A stretch of 64,000 nucleotides of DNA, taken from Clostridium algifaecis (GTDB lineage Bacteria; Bacillota; Clostridia; Clostridiales; Clostridiaceae). The stretch is taken from NCBI RefSeq assembly GCF_017874415.1, contig NZ_JAGGLM010000001.1:372001-436000 (forward strand). The letters are read 5' to 3'. Every line of letters starts with the position of its first letter. Position 1 is the first letter of the stretch. The translations under genes and the position numbers were made by a program. Positions 52,876 through 61,247 of this stretch are shown here, in pieces. The notes under the pieces were generated by a model. That model did no database searches and was not told where the DNA came from. It worked only from the letters and a program-made list of their open reading frames with translations.

Positions 52876-53673
52876 ATGTTTGTTAAAGAATACAATGAAA
52901 CATTAAATGTTCCTGAAAGTGTATATAGTAATTACAAGATGAAAGATGTAGCTTATTTTGATATAGAGACTACAGGATTTGATAAAGTTAATGACAGCAT
53001 AATACTTATATCTTTTGGCAACTTTATAAGTTATAATAAGTTCTATGTAAAACAGTATTTTTCAGAAAATCTTGAGGATGAGAGTGAAGTATTGATTAAT
53101 TTTGCAAGGGATATTGAAAAATATAATGCATGGTGTTCATATAATGGAATTGCATTTGACGAGCCATTCATATGCGAGAGAATGTCAGAATCAGGTATAA
53201 GTTTTAATTCACCTAAACATCACATAGATTTATATAGATTAGTTAGACCATATTATAAACAACTTGGAATGAAGAGATGCAATCTAAAAACTGTGGAAAA
53301 ATATATAGGAATAGAAAGAAAAGATCAAATAGATGGGGGGATGAGTGTAGACTTATATAAAGAATTTTTAAATACAGAAGATGAAAATATAAAACATACT
53401 ATAATGCTTCATAACTATGAAGATGTATTGAATTTGCCTAAAATACATGAATTTATATATAAAGTTCAAAATAATGATTCACTTGTTAGGGAGGACTCAA
53501 TTACACAAAAACAATTAAAATTTTTGACAAGCCTTCTAAACAGGAATCATATTAAATTAAATTTTGAAATAGGAAAAATATCAAAAAAATCTGCATCTAA
53601 AAGTATAGATTATATACTTAAAGGTGGAAAAAGCGTAGAAAAAATAGAATCTATTGCAAGTAACAGTTATTAA
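52876..53673 (+). CDS. YprB-like ribonuclease H-fold exonuclease domain protein
   Basis: This 265-residue protein has a DEDD-type exonuclease core: YFDIETTGF near residue 30, YNGIAFDEPF near 95, and HNYEDVLNLPKI near 180. It resembles the RNase H-like (YprB) family and may trim RNA or DNA 3' ends. The ATG at 52876 lies behind TTGGAGG. It begins 29 bp after argS and is probably cotranscribed. A second protein with the same fold outline lies at 59277. Confidence 0.78.
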   Translation: MFVKEYNETLNVPESVYSNYKMKDVAYFDIETTGFDKVNDSIILISFGNFISYNKFYVKQYFSENLEDESEVLINFARDIEKYNAWCSYNGIAFDEPFICERMSESGISFNSPKHHIDLYRLVRPYYKQLGMKRCNLKTVEKYIGIERKDQIDGGMSVDLYKEFLNTEDENIKHTIMLHNYEDVLNLPKIHEFIYKVQNNDSLVREDSITQKQLKFLTSLLNRNHIKLNFEIGKISKKSASKSIDYILKGGKSVEKIESIASNSY

Positions 53674-53701
53674 AAAGTATTTTTTAGAAAGGGGTATGGG
53701 T

Positions 53702-54079
53702 ATGATTAAGGATATAATGCGTTCTGATATAGTAAAACTTAAATCAGACGATATACTTAGCAAGGCACTAAAAATAATGTACGAACACAATGTAAATGGA
53801 GCTCCTGTAATTGACTCAAATGGGAAATTAATTGGGATGATAGTTAAAGCAGATATATATAGGTTCTTAATGGAAGAAGGTCACTTTGATACGTGTCCTA
53901 TAGATTGGGTAATGACAAAAGATGTAATAACTGCAAATAAAGATGAGGAAATAATTGATGCCGCAAAGAGACTTAGAGAAAACAACATAATAGCTATACC
54001 GGTTGTAGATGATAACGAAATTGTAGAAGGAATTGTATCCATTGAAGATATAATTGATTATGCAATAAAAAAATTCTAA
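53702..54079 (+). CDS. CBS-pair domain protein
   Basis: This 125-residue protein is a tandem CBS pair, DIMRSDIVKLKSDD at the start and VMTKDVITANKDE near residue 70, each followed by GAPVIDSNGKLIGMI or AIPVVDDNEIVEGIV. CBS pairs bind adenosine nucleotides and sense energy state. The ATG at 53702 has AAAGGGG 7 bp upstream. It follows the YprB-like gene by 28 bp. A terminator follows. Confidence 0.87.
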   Translation: MIKDIMRSDIVKLKSDDILSKALKIMYEHNVNGAPVIDSNGKLIGMIVKADIYRFLMEEGHFDTCPIDWVMTKDVITANKDEEIIDAAKRLRENNIIAIPVVDDNEIVEGIVSIEDIIDYAIKKF

Positions 54080-54084
54080 TGTTT

Positions 54085-54129
54085 CAAATATAAAAAATCC
54101 AGTACATATTACTGGATTTTTTATATTTG
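54085..54129 (+). terminator. Terminator after the CBS gene
   Basis: Arms 54085-54104 and 54110-54129 form a long perfect stem containing ATCCAGTA and its complement, with T runs. It also lies close to the 3' end of the minus-strand feo operon. Confidence 0.85.
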
Positions 54130-54139
54130 CATTCTTATA

Positions 54140-54295
54140 TTAATTTTTATGATTTTGTTTGCTAGCACAACTATGATTCATAGTACATGAACTGCAGCTG
54201 CAGCAGTTTTTACCTTTAAACTTGTTTTTTATATTATTTACTAATATATATATGGCAATTATAGCTATAATTAAACCTATTAATATTTCAACCAT
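54140..54295 (-). CDS. FeoB-associated Cys-rich membrane protein
   Basis: This is a 51-residue frame just downstream of feoB and below common length cut-offs. It has one N-terminal membrane helix (residues 3-20), a basic stretch and a Cys-rich tail (CCSCSSC, then HSC). The pattern matches the small FeoB-associated Cys-rich proteins (FeoB_associated, Pfam) that follow feoB in Firmicutes, possibly binding iron. The start has AAGGA upstream. The stop is 54140-54142. Confidence 0.8.
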   Translation of the reverse strand: MVEILIGLIIAIIAIYILVNNIKNKFKGKNCCSCSSCTMNHSCASKQNHKN

Positions 54296-54311
54296 TTATA
54301 TGCACCATCCT

Positions 54312-56075
54312 TTAAAATATAATAGAACCTACTTTAAATACAATAAAAGAAAGTATCCATGCAAATACAATTTGATATGTTACAGAAAATGCAGCCATCT
54401 TACTGCCATACTCTTTTTTCATAGCTGATATTGAAGAAACACATGGAGTATAAAAAAGAACAAATACTAAAAATGAGTAGGCTGAAATAGGTGAAAAATG
54501 CATTGGTAAAATTGTTTGCAAATTATTTCCGTATACTATTCCCATGGTTCCAATTACAATTTCTTTTGCCATTATTCCTGCTATGAGTGATACTGAATTT
54601 TGCCATGATCCATATGCCATAGGTGAAAATATTGGACTTAAAAATTTACCTATGTAGGATAAAATACTTTTATCCATAGAAACCATTCCACTTGTATTGA
54701 AATTAGATAAAAACCATATTAAAACCGACATGGAAAATATTATAGTTCCAGCTTTTTTAAGAAATCCCTTGGCTTTTTCCCAGGTATGAATAATTAGATT
54801 TTTAAATTCGGGAATATTATATTTTGGAAGTTCAATTATAAATGGCTCTTCATCTTTTTTAAATATTGTATTTTTGAATAGTATCCCAAGTATAAAAGCA
54901 AAAGCTATACCGAGCAGATATAATGAAAAAACTACTTCTGTCTGGTATCCAACAAAGAAGGCCGATGCAAATAATGCATATATTGGCAGCTTGGCATTAC
55001 ACGACATAAAAGGAACAAGGAGAGCTGTAAGTTTCCTATCTTTTTCACTCTCTAAAGTTCTCGATGACATAATTGCAGGCACTGAACATCCAAAACCGAC
55101 TATGAGTGGAATAAATGCTTTTCCTGAGAGACCCATTTTCCTCATAAGCTTGTCCATTATAAGTGCACCTCTTGACATATAACCGCTGTCTTCTAAAAAT
55201 GATATGCCTAAAAAAAGACAAAATATAATTGGAAAGAATACAATTACAGATCCTACACCTGCAAGTATACCATCGATTAAAAGTGAACTGAACCATGGAC
55301 TGGATGATGAGAGTAAAGTTTTTAAATAGGGAGTAAGGCTATTTGACAGGTAGTTACTAAATACATCTGCAATTGGCTGGCCGACCCAGCTGAAAGTGAT
55401 TTTAAAAATTAAGAAGAGTGCAATTAAAAATATTGGATAAGCTAAAAATCTATTGAGTACAATTTTATCTATTTTCTCAGTATATGAAATAAATTTATCT
55501 TTTGTAACTGTAGTGCATTTTTTCAGTATATCATTTATAAAAGAATATGTTTCCTTTTCCGTTTTAAATTCAAAAGTATTAACTGCTTTGGAAATATTTT
55601 TGAATTTCTGTTTTACAAGTAAATCTTTGAGTATGTCTATACCTTTTTTCTTGGTAGCTATTATAGGAACTACTGTGACACCTAATTCAGTTCCTAATTT
55701 TTCACAATCAATATTTATTCCATTTGAAATAGCCACATCCATCATGTTTAAAACTAAAATTATAGGTTTGCTAAATTGTTTGAGTTGTGTGGTAAGGTAT
55801 AAGTTTCTATTTAAATTGGATGCATCTACTATGTTTATTATGACATCAGCATTACCATCAATTAAAAAATTTTTGGAAACTTTTTCTTCATTTGAATATG
55901 TGTCCATGGCATATATGCCTGGCAAATCTACAATTTTTATATTTTCAAAATAACCTTCTTTTTTTTCTACTGTTACTCCAGCCCAATTACCTACATATTG
56001 ATTTGAACCAGTTAAACTATTAAATAAAGAAGTTTTTCCAACATTAGGATTACCTAGTAAAGCGGCTGTAATCAT
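54312..56075 (-). CDS. feoB: Ferrous iron transporter FeoB
   Basis: This 587-residue membrane protein has an N-terminal GTPase domain with G1 GNPNVGKTS, G3 DLPG near residue 50 and G4 NMMD near 108, then about eight membrane helices with the gate motifs GFGCSVPAIMSSRTL near 345 and CNAKLPIYA near 366. It is shorter than the E. coli protein but in the range of compact clostridial FeoB. It imports Fe2+. The gene is 35 bp after feoA, and the promoter region has a Fur box. Confidence 0.92.
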   Translation of the reverse strand: MITAALLGNPNVGKTSLFNSLTGSNQYVGNWAGVTVEKKEGYFENIKIVDLPGIYAMDTYSNEEKVSKNFLIDGNADVIINIVDASNLNRNLYLTTQLKQFSKPIILVLNMMDVAISNGINIDCEKLGTELGVTVVPIIATKKKGIDILKDLLVKQKFKNISKAVNTFEFKTEKETYSFINDILKKCTTVTKDKFISYTEKIDKIVLNRFLAYPIFLIALFLIFKITFSWVGQPIADVFSNYLSNSLTPYLKTLLSSSSPWFSSLLIDGILAGVGSVIVFFPIIFCLFLGISFLEDSGYMSRGALIMDKLMRKMGLSGKAFIPLIVGFGCSVPAIMSSRTLESEKDRKLTALLVPFMSCNAKLPIYALFASAFFVGYQTEVVFSLYLLGIAFAFILGILFKNTIFKKDEEPFIIELPKYNIPEFKNLIIHTWEKAKGFLKKAGTIIFSMSVLIWFLSNFNTSGMVSMDKSILSYIGKFLSPIFSPMAYGSWQNSVSLIAGIMAKEIVIGTMGIVYGNNLQTILPMHFSPISAYSFLVFVLFYTPCVSSISAMKKEYGSKMAAFSVTYQIVFAWILSFIVFKVGSIIF

Positions 56076-56110
56076 ATATTCCCTCCAAACATTTTATGAT
56101 TTTATAATAA

Positions 56111-56332
56111 TTAGTTTAAAATTGCTATATTTTCAGCATCTTTCTTACGTATAGCAAGATCAAAACCTCTGAAATTTATAACAAGTGGATCACCAAAGGG
56201 AGCGAAGGTTTTTAACATTACTTCAGTGCCTTCAATACACCCTAGAGCAAGAAGTCTTTTGACCAATTTTTTATCTCCGCTTATATTTTTTATAAAAGCC
56301 TTTTGTCCAGGTTTTAAATCACAAATACTCAA
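56111..56332 (-). CDS. feoA: FeoA-domain protein
   Basis: This 73-residue SH3-like protein with DLKPGQKAFIKNISG and GCIEGTEVMLKTFAPFGDPL is a typical FeoA. It supports FeoB in iron uptake. A TTG start lies behind GAGGTG on the minus strand. It is first in the feoAB operon. Confidence 0.9.
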   Translation of the reverse strand: MSICDLKPGQKAFIKNISGDKKLVKRLLALGCIEGTEVMLKTFAPFGDPLVINFRGFDLAIRKKDAENIAILN

Positions 56333-56354
56333 TTAGATCACCTCACTATCAATT

Positions 56355-56413
56355 TATAATGAAATCCATTATCAATTCAATTACATAGTATCATCTTTAT
56401 ATTGCACTGTCAA
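56355..56413 (-). promoter_or_regulatory. feoAB promoter with Fur box
   Basis: On the minus strand TTGACA (56408-56413), a 17-bp spacer and TACTAT (56385-56390) form a good SigA-type promoter. A 19-bp near-palindrome at 56355-56373, GATAATG then 5 bp then CATTATA, matches the Fur consensus in both arms. It lies downstream of the -10 box, where a repressor would block transcription. Confidence 0.75.
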
Positions 56414-56457
56414 TATTAACTTTTATTTTCAATTAAAATTTATTATCATTTATGCTA

Positions 56458-56486
56458 TTGACAGAGTAAATTTAAATTGATATAAT
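56458..56486 (+). promoter_or_regulatory. Consensus SigA promoter of metNI
   Basis: TTGACA at 56458-56463, a 17-bp spacer and TATAAT at 56481-56486. The SAM riboswitch begins about 25 bp downstream. Confidence 0.88.
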
Positions 56487-56510
56487 TAAAAACATTAATT
56501 GAATATAAAT

Positions 56511-56619
56511 CTTGAACTTATCAAGAGAGGTGGAGGGACAGGCCCTTTGAAACCCGGCAACCAGTATTTTTTATAGTACAATGGTGCTAATTCCTGCAGC
56601 GAAAGCTGAAAGATGAGAT
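56511..56619 (+). ncRNA. SAM-I riboswitch (S-box) before metNI
   Basis: The core elements occur in order: CTTATCAAGAGAGGTGGAGG, then GGCCCTTTGAAACCCGGCAA, CCAG, GGTGCTAATTCC and GATGAGA. This pattern is specific to the SAM-I aptamer. A terminator at 56633-56660 follows and metNI is downstream. SAM binding would end transcription. Confidence 0.95.
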
Positions 56620-56632
56620 AATATTTTGTAAT

Positions 56633-56660
56633 TGAATCTGAGGTTTTCCTCGGATTTTTG
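56633..56660 (+). terminator. SAM-riboswitch terminator
   Basis: AATCTGAGG (56635-56643) pairs with CCTCGGATT (56648-56656), followed by a T run. Confidence 0.85.
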
Positions 56661-56696
56661 TGCTTTTTGGACAAAACATATTAGGAGGGTTAGTAA

Positions 56697-57653
56697 TTGA
56701 TAGATATCAATAATGTAGGAAAAATTTTTGGAAGTAAGCACGTATTGAAAAATATAAACCTTCATATAAAAGAAGGCGAAATATTTGGAATTGTAGGTCA
56801 CAGTGGAGCTGGAAAATCTACGCTTCTTAGATGTTTAAATGGACTTGAAACTTATGATAGTGGAAGCATAAAAATAATGGACAAGGAAGTTAAAGATTTA
56901 AAAGGGAAGGAAATAAGAGTATTTAGAAAAAATTTAGGAATGATATTTCAAAATTTCAATTTACTAAACAGAAAAAATGTATATGATAATATAGCACTTC
57001 CACTTGAGGTTTGGGGAATTGAAAAGAATAAAATAAAGAAAAGGGTTGAAGAACTGTTAAACTTAGTTGGACTTTTAGATAAATCAGAAAGTATGCCGAA
57101 AGAATTAAGCGGTGGACAAAAACAGAGAGTGGCTATTGCAAGGGCACTTGCCCTAAATCCAAATATACTTTTATGTGATGAAGCTACATCAGCTTTAGAT
57201 CCTAATACAACCAAATCCATACTTGAACTTTTGAAAAAGATAAATAGTGAATTTAAAATAACTATAATTGTAGTAACACATCAGATGGAAGTAATAAAGG
57301 ATATATGCAACAAGGTAGCCATTATCGATGATGGTAAAATAAAAGATGTAGGAAATGTTGAAGAAGTATTTTTAAAACCTGGAAAGAATCTCAAAAAATT
57401 ATTGGGAAATGAAAGCTTGCTGCCGGATGAAGGCAAAAACATAAGAGTATTTTTCCCTAAAGATATAAGCCAGAGTAATTTGATAACTTCAATGGCAATA
57501 GATTTAAATATAAAATTTTCTATAGTATGGGGAAAGCTTGAAAGGTTTAGAAATGATGTTTTAGGAAATTTAGTTATAAACGTAGATGAAAAAGATATGG
57601 ATGCAATATGCAAGTATCTTTCTTCAAGAAATGTTACATGGGAGGTAGAATAG
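56697..57653 (+). CDS. metN: Methionine ABC transporter ATP-binding protein
   Basis: This 318-residue ABC ATPase has Walker A GHSGAGKST near residue 38, signature LSGGQKQRVA near 139 and Walker B LLCDEATSALD near 160. A C-terminal NIL domain (from about 250) binds methionine and inhibits transport when the cell is replete. The TTG start follows AGGAGGG. The stop abuts the MetI start. The SAM-I riboswitch upstream confirms methionine regulation. Confidence 0.92.
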   Translation: MIDINNVGKIFGSKHVLKNINLHIKEGEIFGIVGHSGAGKSTLLRCLNGLETYDSGSIKIMDKEVKDLKGKEIRVFRKNLGMIFQNFNLLNRKNVYDNIALPLEVWGIEKNKIKKRVEELLNLVGLLDKSESMPKELSGGQKQRVAIARALALNPNILLCDEATSALDPNTTKSILELLKKINSEFKITIIVVTHQMEVIKDICNKVAIIDDGKIKDVGNVEEVFLKPGKNLKKLLGNESLLPDEGKNIRVFFPKDISQSNLITSMAIDLNIKFSIVWGKLERFRNDVLGNLVINVDEKDMDAICKYLSSRNVTWEVE

Positions 57654-58310
57654 ATGGGATTTAGCGAAACATTTCAGGAAATATTGCTGCCAGCTATAGG
57701 GCAAACGCTTTATATGGTTATAATTTCTACAGTATTGGCAGTAATTATAGGATTTATACCGGCCATATTATTGATAGTAACGCAGGATAATGGACTCAGG
57801 CCAAATAAAATAGTTTATAAAGTACTTGATATAATAGTAAATTTATTAAGATCGTTTCCTTTTATAATACTCATGATAGCAATTTTCCCTATTACGAGGA
57901 TTATAGTTGGAAAAACAATAGGTACTACAGCTGCAATAGTCCCAATTACAATAGCGGCAGCACCTTTTGCAGCAAGGGTAATTGAATCTTCACTTAAAGA
58001 AGTTGATCCTGGAATAATAGAGGCGGCAAAATCTTTTGGAGCTAGCAATACACAGATAATATTTAAAGTTATGATCAAGGAGGCACTTCCATCTATAGTA
58101 CTTGGAATTACACTTACAGTTATAAGTGTGGTAGGTTGTTCTGCAATGGCAGGTACCGTAGGCGGCGGCGGACTTGGTGATGTAGCTGTAAAATATGGAT
58201 ATTACAGATTTGAAACTGATGTAATGGTATATACAGTAGTAATACTTATAATATTTGTTCAACTTCTTCAGACTATTGGAAATCTTATATATAAGAAACT
58301 TAATAAGTAA
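57654..58310 (+). CDS. metI: Methionine ABC transporter permease
   Basis: This 218-residue permease has about five to six helices and the EAA loop ESSLKEVDPGIIEAAKSFGAS near residue 110. It is the membrane partner of MetN. The start codon directly follows the metN stop. The usual third gene, metQ (lipoprotein binding protein), does not follow. The next gene is a HAD hydrolase behind a terminator. Confidence 0.92.
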   Translation: MGFSETFQEILLPAIGQTLYMVIISTVLAVIIGFIPAILLIVTQDNGLRPNKIVYKVLDIIVNLLRSFPFIILMIAIFPITRIIVGKTIGTTAAIVPITIAAAPFAARVIESSLKEVDPGIIEAAKSFGASNTQIIFKVMIKEALPSIVLGITLTVISVVGCSAMAGTVGGGGLGDVAVKYGYYRFETDVMVYTVVILIIFVQLLQTIGNLIYKKLNK

Positions 58311-58333
58311 ATACTTTTAGATAAGGAAATATT

Positions 58334-58382
58334 GAATACCTGTTAGCGTTAGATTTATCGCTGGCAGGTATTTATTTTAAAT
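58334..58382 (+). terminator. Terminator after metI
   Basis: AATACCTGTTAGCG (58335-58348) and CGCTGGCAGGTATT (58359-58372) form a stem with small mismatches, then TTATTTT. Confidence 0.8.
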
Positions 58383-58474
58383 AAATATTTTTTAGTGGCA
58401 TTTTTGCAGTATTTAGAATAAACTGTTATATTAATATAGTATAAATATTAATATAAAAAAGGAGGAAGCTTATT

Positions 58475-59200
58475 ATGAATAAAGCAGCTTTTTTTGATAT
58501 AGATGGAACTTTATATAGGGAAGGATTAATAACGGAAGTATTTAAGAAACTTGTAAAATATGAAGTCATACCAACTGATAGATGGTATAAAGAAGTAAAA
58601 CCAAGGTATGAAAAATGGGATAAACGTCAGGGCAATTACGATGATTATTTACTAAAAATGGCAGACATTTATGTAGAAGCTATAAAAGGACTTCATAAAT
58701 CCCAAATAGAGTTTATAGCTAAAAATGTTATATCACAAAAAGGTGATAGAGTTTATACTTACACGAGAGACAGAATAAAGTGGCATAAGAAAAATGGTTA
58801 TAAAGTAATTACCATATCTGGAAGCCCTATAGAATTGGTAAGGGAAATGTCAAAAAAACATGGCTTTGACGATTATATTGGAGCAAAATATATTATAGAT
58901 AAAAATGATAAATATACAGGCGAAGTTATTCCTATGTGGGATAGTCAGAGTAAAAAAAAGGCTATAGAAGATCTAGTTAAGAAATATGATATAGATCTGG
59001 AAAAAAGCTACAGCTATGGAGATACAGCCGGAGACTTTGATATGTTAAGTTTAGTTGGAAATCCTGTCTGTGTTAATCCTACAAGAGAGCTTGTAAAGGA
59101 AATAATGGAAAATAATTTTATTAAAAATAAAGTTAGGATAGTAGTTGAAAGAAAGGATATGATATATAATTTAAATGCTGAGTGTATAGATATAATTTAA
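58475..59200 (+). CDS. HAD-IB family hydrolase
   Basis: This 241-residue phosphatase of the HAD-IB (SerB-like) group has motif I FFDIDGTLY near residue 7, motif II ISGSP near 111, and motif IV YGDTAGDFDML near 185. A small alpha-helical cap is inserted after motif I. Substrates of relatives include phosphoserine and lipid phosphates. None can be assigned here. AGGAGG precedes the ATG. Confidence 0.85.
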   Translation: MNKAAFFDIDGTLYREGLITEVFKKLVKYEVIPTDRWYKEVKPRYEKWDKRQGNYDDYLLKMADIYVEAIKGLHKSQIEFIAKNVISQKGDRVYTYTRDRIKWHKKNGYKVITISGSPIELVREMSKKHGFDDYIGAKYIIDKNDKYTGEVIPMWDSQSKKKAIEDLVKKYDIDLEKSYSYGDTAGDFDMLSLVGNPVCVNPTRELVKEIMENNFIKNKVRIVVERKDMIYNLNAECIDII

Positions 59201-59276
59201 AATTAGCGATATTTTTAGTATAATTAGATTAACTATATTAACTATGCAGTACAAGTTTTAGAAAAGAAGTGGTAAA

Positions 59277-59924
59277 GTGATAGAAAGACACAATAGTATA
59301 TGTGTTAGTAGGCCCAAATTTGAAGAAATCTTAAAAGTGAATGGAAATATATTTGACTTTAAAGATGCTTTATTTTTTGATTTAGAGCATTATATATATA
59401 GGAAACCTATATGCATAGGCGTGTTTGGATGCTGTATTTATAATTGCAATAAAGGTGAGCTGGAAGTAACACAATATATGATAGAAAATAAAGACGATTC
59501 AAATTTAATACTCAAATTTGCAGAAGATTATTTTATAAACATGTGGAATAGAGGGAAAAGATACATTGTAACATTTTCCGGGAATAATGATTTTACTGTA
59601 ATAAATTATCTTTTTAAAAAGTATGATTTAAAATTCGATATTCTGGAGCATTTCTTCCACATTGATTTGCAAAAGCAATATGAAAAAGAAAATAATACTT
59701 CTATAGGTTTAAAAAATTTAGAAAAAGAATTTGATATTATACGGGAAAGTGAGGTTATAAGTGGATCAAATTTAGCTAAAACTTTTAGCAAAATAATGAA
59801 AGATAGTAAATATATAAATAGAATGCCTAAAGATAAAATAAAAAAGATACTTTTATATAATGAACAGGATGTAGTAAGCTTGTTTTATATGTGTGCAAAA
59901 TGGAAAAGTGTTTTTTTTAATTAG
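59277..59924 (+). CDS. RNase H-fold (YprB-like) exonuclease-like protein
   Basis: This 215-residue protein has the outline of a DEDD exonuclease: FFDLEHYIY near residue 30, FSGNNDFTVI near 97, HIDLQ near 124 and NEQDVVSLFYM near 198. It resembles the YprB-like protein at 52876 in order of motifs but is shorter. Activity is not certain. The GTG start has AAAGAAGTGG upstream. It is followed 20 bp later by the GntR regulator. Confidence 0.6.
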   Translation: MIERHNSICVSRPKFEEILKVNGNIFDFKDALFFDLEHYIYRKPICIGVFGCCIYNCNKGELEVTQYMIENKDDSNLILKFAEDYFINMWNRGKRYIVTFSGNNDFTVINYLFKKYDLKFDILEHFFHIDLQKQYEKENNTSIGLKNLEKEFDIIRESEVISGSNLAKTFSKIMKDSKYINRMPKDKIKKILLYNEQDVVSLFYMCAKWKSVFFN

Positions 59925-59944
59925 TTTAGAAAAGGAGAATTTTT

Positions 59945-60646
59945 ATGATTTTTAGTCCAATAAAAAGTACAAAGGTTTATGAACAAGTAATAGAACAAAT
60001 AAAGAATATGATTGTTGATGGAACATTAAAGAGAGGTGACAGGCTTCCATCTGAAAGAGAATTGGTTGAAAACTTAGAAGTAAGCAGAACATCTGTAAGA
60101 GAAGCTATAAGAGCACTTCAAATTATGGGGTTGATAGAATGCAAGCAGGGTGAAGGAAATTTTATAAAAGAAAATTTTGAAAATACATTATTAGAGCCAA
60201 TTTCAATAATGTTTATGCTGCAGCAAAGTGATCCTGAACAAATATTAGATGTCAGGAAAATAATAGAAACAGAAACTGCAGCGCTTGCAGCTGAAAGAAT
60301 AACTGAAGAACAGCTTGATGAGTTGAAAAAGTTAACTGAATCTTTTCAAGTATGCAGAAATGAAAATGAAAATGTAAAATTTGATAAACAATTTCATTAT
60401 AAAATTGCAAAAGCATCAGCAAATTTGCTAATAGTCAATATATTAAATGCAATGTCTTCACTTATGGATTCATTCCTAGAAGATGCCAGAAAAAAGATAC
60501 TTATAGATAAGGAAAATGTTATGGTACTTGCAAATCAGCATAAGCTTATTTATGAATCTATTAGAGATGGAAATGGAGCTAAAGCTTCAGAAGAAATGAG
60601 GAAACACCTGGAATTCACAAATGAATATATAAGAAGGAATGTATAA
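59945..60646 (+). CDS. lldR: GntR/FadR-family lactate regulator (LldR-like)
   Basis: This 233-residue regulator has an N-terminal winged helix (GDRLPSERELVENLEVSRTSVREAIRAL, residues about 30-60) and a C-terminal FCD domain with helical metal-binding His residues (HYKIAKASAN near 152). FadR-type GntR proteins bind TNGTNNNACNA sites. Two such sites lie before the lactate permease. The LldR name is inferred from the neighbours lctP and larA. Confidence 0.82.
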   Translation: MIFSPIKSTKVYEQVIEQIKNMIVDGTLKRGDRLPSERELVENLEVSRTSVREAIRALQIMGLIECKQGEGNFIKENFENTLLEPISIMFMLQQSDPEQILDVRKIIETETAALAAERITEEQLDELKKLTESFQVCRNENENVKFDKQFHYKIAKASANLLIVNILNAMSSLMDSFLEDARKKILIDKENVMVLANQHKLIYESIRDGNGAKASEEMRKHLEFTNEYIRRNV

Positions 60647-60662
60647 CATAGTTAAAAATATG

Positions 60663-60720
60663 TCATTTATTTTTACAATATATAGTAGACACTTAATATA
60701 TATTGTAAAAAAATAAATGA
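60663..60720 (+). terminator. Long AT-rich inverted repeat after the GntR gene
   Basis: TCATTTATTTTTACAATATA (from 60663) pairs with its near-complement ending at 60720, with a small bulge. The stem is almost free of G and C, so termination strength is uncertain. The rest of the gap (60721-60900) shows no gene. Confidence 0.5.
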
Positions 60721-60900
60721 ATTTATATCAATTGAAATATTAAAACATCTATAATGCCTATTAAACAATACTTTAAGATGATTATGGATTATCAATTGAA
60801 AAAATTGTTATAATGATGCTTCTGAATTAAAATATATTTGTGTTATTTTTGTAACTATTGTAGAAATTTAAAAAGATATGTGTTATTATAATGCTAAGGA

Positions 60901-60940
60901 AATTGGTAATACCATCATACCAATTTAGTGAATTGGTATG
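60901..60940 (+). promoter_or_regulatory. Candidate GntR operator cluster O1
   Basis: TTGGTAATACCAT at 60903-60915 matches the FadR-type TNGTNNNACNA pattern. A perfect 10-bp inverted repeat, CATACCAATT with AATTGGTATG, follows at 60916-60940. The cluster lies 300 bp upstream of the permease. Confidence 0.6.
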
Positions 60941-61194
60941 ATCAAATAAAATTTCTTCCCATAAAAGAAAGATATGATATAATATAATAGTAGAATAAAT
61001 GATAGTTAAGTTATTAACAATGTTTTAAAGTTTTAGTACAAAATTAAAATTATATGAAAAAAATTATGTAGTAAAAAGGTATGTAAACGTTATTAATAAG
61101 ACAAACTGTAGATTTGTGGTCAATGAAAACGATGTTAATTTAATAACAATTGTATCAATTTTAACAAAAATGTGCTAAACTTTAAATAAAGTTA

Positions 61195-61207
61195 TTGGTA
61201 CTACCAT
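61195..61207 (+). promoter_or_regulatory. Candidate GntR operator O2 before the lactate permease
   Basis: TTGGTACTACCAT is a near-perfect palindrome of the FadR-type pattern and lies 40 bp upstream of the permease start, likely over the transcription start. Confidence 0.65.
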
Positions 61208-61247
61208 AGTACCATGACACTATTATATTAGCTTGGGGGGAAAAGGA

